Assembly: GCA_018378255.1 (NCBI GenBank) | Contig: JAGZXV010000182.1 | Coordinates: 1 to 11,725 of the forward strand | DNA length: 11,725 bases | Reading direction: 5' to 3' | Origin: Clostridiaceae bacterium | GTDB taxonomy: Bacteria > Bacillota > Clostridia > Lachnospirales > Lachnospiraceae | Shown: one piece after another, positions 7,497 to 11,725 of the stretch | How positions within the stretch are numbered: the stretch's first letter is position 1 | How the letters are laid out: every line of letters begins with the position of its first letter | The notes under the pieces: generated by a model | The model's input: the letters and a program-made list of their open reading frames with translations, nothing else | Databases searched by the model: none | What the model was told of the DNA's origin: nothing | Position numbers and translations under genes: made by a program

Positions 7497-9737
7497 TCAA
7501 TACTTCAACCCAAACCCCAATTCATAGTAATTCCCCAGTTCATCCCTATAAGCGTAAGCTTTGCCGTTCTCATCCTTCATACCATCCGGCATATACCGGT
7601 CTTTGTCATACCCTGGCACATCGTTTGGAGAAACGCATACTCCCAATTCGTTAACAGCGATCACCGAATCGTCTTTTGGCAGCGTAAGCGGCATTCTTCC
7701 TGAAGGCTTTACTTCCCCCATCATCACATCCAAAACAGCATCCGTATAAGTATCGAAACCGGCCAGCAGCGCGTCCACATAAGGTTCCACATTGCCAACC
7801 ATCCAGGCCAGGGTGAAATTGATGCAGGATATCACTTTTCCGCCATTCTTATGCACCGCTTCATAAATATCTTTGATTTTATCCACACCGGACAATGTGG
7901 TCTCTTCATGACAGGTATCCGACGGACACCCGGATTCGTCCACATCCGGCACCTGCTTTTTATCACAGATATCCAATTCCAAATACCCTTTCGTAGCGTT
8001 GAAATATTCTCCGGAACTGGGATTTGCAAATAAAATGGCATAATCAGCATTTTCGTAGGTACCGGTCAGAGTAAGACCGCGTTTTTCTTCAAGAGACTTT
8101 CTCAAAATCTCAGTTTCCTTTTCCGCCGCCTTCCCGTCTTTTTTGAAACACTCCACATATACCTTTTTCTCCTTCATTTTCCCTGAATCCAAAGGCAGAA
8201 GCTGTGATTTATTCTTAAGCAGCACTACAGACTGCAAATGTACCTGGTAAGCGTCCTTCCAGTGTTTTTCCTCTGCAACCACTTCTGCAGCCGCATCCGG
8301 GCTGCGGTATGGGTTTTCAAACAGCCCCAGTTCAAACTGTTCCTTTAAGGTCCGCTCTGCAGCTCTGTTTAAAGCTTTTTCAGATAAAACAAGCTGGTCC
8401 GCCGTATATCCTTCCGGCACCGGATGCCCCTGTGTGGTATAATATCCGTTTCTCCATCTTTCATATGCTTCTTTTGCAGAAAATACATCCAGTGAACCGC
8501 TGATCATATCCACACCTGAATTGACAGCAAGGGCAATCCGGGACGGCACATCAAGTTCCTCCACTCCCCATGCCATTTTGTTGGTAATTCCGGAATCACT
8601 GTTCACATATCCTTCAAATCCCATCTGCTCTCTCAAAAGAGTCTCGATGAAGAAGCGGTTGAATGCAAAACCAACAGGTTTCATATCAATTTCATTGCCC
8701 CGCATATCATACTGTTTTGCGCTCTTTTCAGCCGCCGGTTTGGCATAATAGGGCATGATTGAGGATGCATGTCTGTCCACAGCAGTCAAAAATGCAGGCA
8801 GGTGATATTTTTGAAGACTGTTTTTGGTCTGGTAAACATTCCATTGCCCTTGTACGTAATGGGGATCGAATCCATTTTCCCTGGCGCCTCCTCCTGGAAA
8901 ATGTTTCACTGTAACAGCCACGCCGTCTGAAACAACTCCATCCCGGCTTCCCTGGATTCCGGGTATCAGGCGTTCCATAATCTGAGTAACCAGTTCAGGT
9001 TCTTCACCAAATGTCCCATACGTCCGCTGCCACCTGGGATCAGTGACCACATCGGCCATGTACATATATCCTTTTTTCAGGCCTGCCGCATCCCATTCTT
9101 TACGGATGCATTCCGCAAAATCATCAATCAGTTCAGGCCCATTTCCCTTCACTGCCGCCCCGATCCCCAGAGTTCCGGGCCATGTGGCAAATACTCCTGC
9201 TGCATCGTTCATCCCAAATACCATTTCCCCGTTTTCATTGCGGGAATTGGAGGTGATCAGCATGGGAAGGGCGTGCTCTCCTTCTTCAGCCAAAAGGTTT
9301 AGCTGGTTGATCCAGTCAGCCAGGTCCTCCGGCTTCGGGTTCTGGCGGAATATGAAATGACGGATGCCCATTTCCTTCACTGTGTATGTAGTTCCATAGG
9401 ATTTTTCCACATTAAAAATAGATTCGTCTTTTTCAATCATCTCTTCATCTAACAGCCCGGTACTGTCTACCTTTGTCTTGTCCTCCTGGAACAGTCCCAT
9501 TTTCCAGGAATTCAGGAACAAAAGGCCGAATTTCTCTTCCGGCGATAATTCCTCCGCCAGGGCCTTAGCCCGTTCCTTTGGTGTTTTTCTCCAGTCCTTA
9601 TAAACGTTCAGCTTTCCGTCCCCATTCAGATCTTTGAAATACAGCCCATCCTGTTCGATAACAGGCTTTACAGTTACTCCGATCACCGGACCGTTTTCGT
9701 TTTTAAAATAACGTATGCGCGAGGTTGCTTTTTCCAT
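7497..9737 (-). CDS. Glycoside hydrolase family 3 beta-glycosidase
   Basis: A 746-residue retaining glycosidase of family GH3, which splits beta-linked glucosides, xylosides or related sugars. The (beta/alpha)8 domain holds TFGEEPELV (about 242-250), VTVKHFPGGG (K278, H279) and the nucleophile block GYVNSDSGIT, with D381 as the expected catalytic nucleophile. The usual aromatic residue after SD is Ser here. The second alpha/beta sandwich domain follows from about residue 485 (SVVLLKNKSQLLPL), with a Ser/Pro-rich stretch ending in GRMPLTLP and a C-terminal NYYELGFGLKY. There is no signal peptide, so it acts on imported substrate. Near the N-terminus, DLNGDGKLNVYKDW (36-49) resembles an EF-hand/dockerin calcium loop, as seen in some GH3 subgroups. 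The ribosome site is modest (GAGTGG, about nine bases upstream). It is transcribed alone from a promoter that matches the symporter operon's. Confidence 0.9.
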   Translation of the reverse strand: MEKATSRIRYFKNENGPVIGVTVKPVIEQDGLYFKDLNGDGKLNVYKDWRKTPKERAKALAEELSPEEKFGLLFLNSWKMGLFQEDKTKVDSTGLLDEEMIEKDESIFNVEKSYGTTYTVKEMGIRHFIFRQNPKPEDLADWINQLNLLAEEGEHALPMLITSNSRNENGEMVFGMNDAAGVFATWPGTLGIGAAVKGNGPELIDDFAECIRKEWDAAGLKKGYMYMADVVTDPRWQRTYGTFGEEPELVTQIMERLIPGIQGSRDGVVSDGVAVTVKHFPGGGARENGFDPHYVQGQWNVYQTKNSLQKYHLPAFLTAVDRHASSIMPYYAKPAAEKSAKQYDMRGNEIDMKPVGFAFNRFFIETLLREQMGFEGYVNSDSGITNKMAWGVEELDVPSRIALAVNSGVDMISGSLDVFSAKEAYERWRNGYYTTQGHPVPEGYTADQLVLSEKALNRAAERTLKEQFELGLFENPYRSPDAAAEVVAEEKHWKDAYQVHLQSVVLLKNKSQLLPLDSGKMKEKKVYVECFKKDGKAAEKETEILRKSLEEKRGLTLTGTYENADYAILFANPSSGEYFNATKGYLELDICDKKQVPDVDESGCPSDTCHEETTLSGVDKIKDIYEAVHKNGGKVISCINFTLAWMVGNVEPYVDALLAGFDTYTDAVLDVMMGEVKPSGRMPLTLPKDDSVIAVNELGVCVSPNDVPGYDKDRYMPDGMKDENGKAYAYRDELGNYYELGFGLKY

Positions 9738-9784
9738 AATTCATCCACTCTTTCCTATTCTTGGCCTGCTTGGTTTATGGTTTT

Positions 9785-9793
9785 ATTTTAACA
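9785..9793 (-). promoter_or_regulatory. Extended -10 of the GH3 promoter
   Basis: On the minus strand this reads TGTTAAAAT, the counterpart of TGTTATAAT in the symporter operon promoter. It is at the same distance (19 bp) from the predicted operator and the same distance from the start codon. The -35 position (TAACCA) is poor, which fits activator dependence. Confidence 0.66.
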
Positions 9794-9809
9794 CAATGGA
9801 AAATTAGTG

Positions 9810-9845
9810 GTTAGGATTATTTTCTTTTAATTAGTATTATATTAT
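9810..9845. promoter_or_regulatory. Predicted AraC operator, copy B (GH3 gene)
   Basis: On the minus strand, direct repeats ATAATACTAA and ATAATCCTAA match at 9 of 10 bases and begin 20 bp apart. The plus-strand 14-mer GTTAGGATTATTTT at 9810-9823 is identical to copy A, and GTATTATATTAT at 9834-9845 matches GTATTATCTTAT of copy A at 11 of 12. Copy B has one base less between the repeats. The site lies immediately upstream of the GH3 extended -10. Confidence 0.72.
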
Positions 9846-9954
9846 ACTTTTTATAGCATATAATAGCAAAGGTTCTTAACTCTTGATAATGGTACAATGC
9901 GTTGTGACAAAGGTTCAAAATATCCAAAGCAGAACGTTCTGCCCGAAACTGCGT
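9846..9954. terminator. Possible weak terminator after the cysteine-rich gene
   Basis: A perfect 14-base palindrome, GCAGAACGTTCTGC at 9929-9942, lies 12 bases beyond the cysteine-rich gene's stop. On the minus strand it is followed by TTTGGATATTTT. The stem is short (about five pairs around an ACGT loop) and the T-run is interrupted, so it is at best a weak terminator or alternatively a protein-binding dyad. AAAGGTTC also occurs twice here (9868 and 9909). Nothing else is recognised in this gap. Confidence 0.4.
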
Positions 9955-10503
9955 TTATCCCCATACAGGGTTACAAAGAGTTATTTTCATAAGGCATACA
10001 GGATCACCCATCTTTATGCTTTTCAGTAACTCTACATCAACATCACAGGCAAATGCTTTTTCAAAAAGAACTTTGCTGTAACCAGTCGTACACTGGCACC
10101 ATGCAGTAGTCTCTAATTGTTCTACATCCGCAAGCATCGGACAGGGACAAAACTCAAATCGCAGAAAGAGTTCCCCATTTTTACAAAACAGCCCGGCGGC
10201 CTTTGCTTTTTCTGAATTTGTTAATTCTTCTATGCTTGTGGAACCTTTCATCAGTTCCTTTACAAGCGCAAGTTTTTCGTCCATTCCGTAACCGCATTGA
10301 CAGTTCATTCGTATTTTTTTAATGGTATCAAACGGAAATTTACCTTCCAAACGCCGCATGGCTGCCTTCACCCATTCAGAATTACTTTCTGTTTGAGCTT
10401 CCTGCTCACAACCGTATACAACTTCACTGGCTGTATTTGCATCACTTTCCGATTTAACAGCTTCATAAATTGTTATCTCTTGAATTTTTCTTATATCAAA
10501 CAT
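9955..10503 (-). CDS. Cysteine-rich protein of unknown function
   Basis: I cannot give this 182-residue protein a function. It has eleven cysteines: C32, C68, C70, C107, C119, C121, C136, C138, C153, C170 and C177. Several fall in CxC pairs: NCQCGYGMDEK (68-70), FCPCPML (119-121) and WCQCTTGY (136-138), a spacing that could bind zinc or another metal or form redox pairs. The C-terminal part, SKVLFEKAFACDVDVELLKSIKMGDPVC, resembles the C-terminus of small ligand-binding or hydrolase-like proteins labelled DUF6144 or L-2-amino-thiazoline-4-carboxylate hydrolase-like; that link is from memory and weak. There is no signal peptide or membrane segment. The ATG at 10503 has GGAGG five bases upstream. 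It follows an AraC/GyrI regulator gene on the same strand, which may control it in response to a small molecule. Confidence 0.72.
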   Translation of the reverse strand: MFDIRKIQEITIYEAVKSESDANTASEVVYGCEQEAQTESNSEWVKAAMRRLEGKFPFDTIKKIRMNCQCGYGMDEKLALVKELMKGSTSIEELTNSEKAKAAGLFCKNGELFLRFEFCPCPMLADVEQLETTAWCQCTTGYSKVLFEKAFACDVDVELLKSIKMGDPVCLMKITLCNPVWG

Positions 10504-10683
10504 ACTTACCTCCGTATTTGTCTCAAATCAGTTAGCAGGCAGGTCACAACACTGGGATATCCCGGATGTTAGGAGTATCTTCTTCACCAGACAGCACAAG
10601 GCGGCCTCCTTCCTATCAAAGTATTTTAAATACTTCTTAATTATAGAAAGAAAGCCGCCCTGTCTGCTTCTGAATTCTTGCTC
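10504..10683 (-). promoter_or_regulatory. Dyad-rich leader of the cysteine-rich gene
   Basis: This 180-base gap holds three nested or serial dyads. A long imperfect hairpin joins AGACAG-cacaa-GGCGGC (10589-10605, continuing into a pyrimidine-rich stretch to about 10616) with GCCGCC-CTGTCT (10654-10665 region). Inside it is a near-perfect AAGTATTT-T-AAATACTT (10619-10635). Nearer the gene is the palindrome GGGATATCCC (10554-10563). The outer hairpin lacks a T-run, so it is not a plain intrinsic terminator. It could be an attenuator, a processing site or an operator region. No known riboswitch is recognised, and no convincing -35/-10 pair was found. Confidence 0.45.
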
Positions 10684-11517
10684 TTATGAAACCGGGATGT
10701 ATAAATCCATCACAACTCTGTGATTGTCCCAGTCAATGTTTCGGTAAATATTCAATCCATACCGCTGTGTCATCTTGTAACCACTTTGAGGGAGCCAAAT
10801 GCTAAAAATCCCTTGTAGTGTCTCAAAAATGTCTTTGATTTCTCCAATGAAATGATATACAATCCATTGGCCGCCTCCAATCCATACGACATTGCTCAAG
10901 TTACAATCATGATCTACAGTCATACAAATATCGCAAATACATTGCGCCACATTCGTAATGGCCGGATCATGAAAAAAACGCTCTACCAAAATGGTCTTTT
11001 CGTTTATAAAAGCCTTGTTCTGATCTAAAAACTGAAACCACTCCTTTTCAAGGTCTGCATAGTTTCCAATAAATCGTTCATACAGCACAAACAGATCGTC
11101 CAGCACCTGAACTTCAATTTGTGCGGCATATTCTTCCGCTGTTTTAAAGTGAACAACTCGCTCCGGACTAAAGGGAACGGCCATACTTTGAGCAGATATG
11201 GACTGCCGAAACATAACGGGTGATGTGTCATGGTGCTTTCTAAATAATGTACTGTAATTGGAAGCGCTATATCCGTAATCCAAACCAATATCTGTAATTG
11301 TTTTCGTTGGGTTTAGCTTCATGTCTATGGCACTTTGGTCAACTTTACAGCGCTTGATAAACGCATAGACGCTTTCTCCTGTTTCTTCCTTGAAGATTCT
11401 ACTGAAATGGTATTTCGATACATAAAAATGAGCGGCTACAGTATCAAGCGATAAATTTTCATCTAAATGCCGCATAATATAGTCAATACTCTGATTGACA
11501 AGTTTTTTCCTATCCAT
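10684..11517 (-). CDS. AraC-family regulator with GyrI-like effector domain
   Basis: A 277-residue regulator of the MarA/Rob-like layout. The N-terminal AraC domain (about 5-107) carries two helix-turn-helix units: LSLDTVAAHFYVSKYHFSRIF (23-43) and ITDIGLDYGYSASNYSTLF (74-92). The C-terminal domain (about 118-277) is GyrI/SOUL-like and small-molecule-binding, with GNYADLEKEW, FFHDPAITNVAQCICDICM, GGGQWIVYHF and the typical FSIWLPQSGYKMTQRYGLNIY near the end. Such proteins commonly sense hydrophobic compounds and control efflux or detoxification genes. The ATG at 11517 has GAGGAG six bases upstream. It lies upstream of, and on the same strand as, the cysteine-rich gene, separated by 180 bases. 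Its target is not known. Confidence 0.88.
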   Translation of the reverse strand: MDRKKLVNQSIDYIMRHLDENLSLDTVAAHFYVSKYHFSRIFKEETGESVYAFIKRCKVDQSAIDMKLNPTKTITDIGLDYGYSASNYSTLFRKHHDTSPVMFRQSISAQSMAVPFSPERVVHFKTAEEYAAQIEVQVLDDLFVLYERFIGNYADLEKEWFQFLDQNKAFINEKTILVERFFHDPAITNVAQCICDICMTVDHDCNLSNVVWIGGGQWIVYHFIGEIKDIFETLQGIFSIWLPQSGYKMTQRYGLNIYRNIDWDNHRVVMDLYIPVS

Positions 11518-11649
11518 ATACCGCTCCTCAATGCTGCCCCATTACCATTCTAAAAAATTGCCTTTGTCTCATCACAGACACTTGGCATGATTAAAAATAA
11601 CCGGCACCGTACATATCATATCGGCAGCAGACAGCCGTGGAGAAGCAAA
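11518..11649. promoter_or_regulatory. Upstream region of the AraC/GyrI gene with an inverted repeat
   Basis: TGTCT-CATCAC-AGACA at 11565-11580 is a 5+6+5 inverted repeat, and TAGAAT on the minus strand (around 11546-11551) could be a -10 with no clear -35. The dyad lies just upstream of this -10, where a regulator could act. The 9-mer TTTGTCTCA (11563-11571) also occurs at 10517-10525 upstream of the cysteine-rich gene. Evidence is weak. Confidence 0.3.
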
Positions 11650-11725
11650 ATGCGGGGCGGGCGGCAGACCGGGCGTGGGACTTTGGTTTCTCACCGGATG
11701 GGATTTGAGGCCCGCAGGAGGCCGG
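11650..11725 (+). CDS. Possible start of a GC-rich open frame, cut by the window edge
   Basis: An ATG at 11650 follows GGAG (11639-11642) by seven bases and opens 25 codons without a stop to the window end, with a basic, Gly/Arg-rich start (MRGGRQTGRG ... GFEARRRP). The last ~95 bases are far GC-richer than the rest of the window. GC-rich DNA has few stops by chance, so this may not be a gene. I recognise no product. Confidence 0.2.
   Translation, partial: MRGGRQTGRGTLVSHRMGFEARRRP

Noticed and set aside
10568..10581. GTTAGGAGTATCTT, a 12/14 match to the operator 14-mer, upstream of the cysteine-rich gene
   Set aside because: No second direct repeat lies 20-21 bp away, no extended -10 lies 19 bp downstream, and the distance to the start codon (65) differs. 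Probably coincidence.
1..11725. CRISPR array, tRNA or rRNA genes, insertion sequence or integrase
   Set aside because: No regularly spaced repeats, cloverleaf or rRNA motifs, terminal inverted repeats around a transposase, or recombinase gene were seen on either strand.

Overview
The window looks like Gram-positive anaerobe DNA of the Clostridia, most likely a gut Lachnospiraceae-type bacterium. This is inferred from strong AGGAGG-type ribosome sites, tightly overlapping genes, and the pairing of an AraC regulator, a GPH-type sugar symporter and a cytoplasmic GH3 glycosidase. No rRNA, tRNA, CRISPR array, transposase or integrase is visible.

Layout. (1) Positions 1-612 hold an internal piece of an isoleucyl-tRNA synthetase gene. 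It is open at the left edge and breaks off abruptly near 576 in the middle of a conserved block. Its leucine codons are almost all TTG, unlike everything to its right. (2) Positions 673-6001, minus strand, form a five-gene operon. In transcription order it encodes a GPH/MelB-type symporter, an aldose-1-epimerase-like protein, a NagA-like deacetylase and two different metal-dependent amidohydrolases of the ACMSD/Amidohydro_2 type. All junctions overlap or are 2 bp apart. (3) A divergent AraC-family regulator lies at 6131-7345 (+). (4) A convergent GH3 beta-glycosidase lies at 7497-9737 (-) and shares a bidirectional terminator with the regulator. (5) Positions 9955-11517 (-) hold a second, probably unrelated pair: an AraC regulator with a GyrI-like effector domain, followed by a cysteine-rich protein of unknown function with a dyad-rich leader. 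(6) The last ~100 bases are clearly GC-richer and may belong to another genetic context.

How the parts work together. The most informative signal is regulatory. The symporter operon and the GH3 gene carry the same promoter module. It has two direct repeats (ATAATaCyAr and ATAATcCTAA) 20-21 bp apart, then 19 bp, then a TGTTAWAAT extended -10, with the same distance to the start codon in both cases. This is the geometry expected for an AraC-family activator that overlaps the -35 position. It joins the two transcription units, which lie on either side of the regulator gene, into one predicted regulon. One operator copy also overlaps the regulator's own promoter, which predicts autoregulation.

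The inferred biology is uptake of an unphosphorylated glycoside by the symporter, cleavage by the GH3 enzyme, anomer interconversion of the released sugar, and removal of acyl or carboxyl groups by three distinct metal hydrolases. An acylated or aromatic (phenolic) glycoside is a reasonable candidate, but the substrate cannot be read from the sequence.
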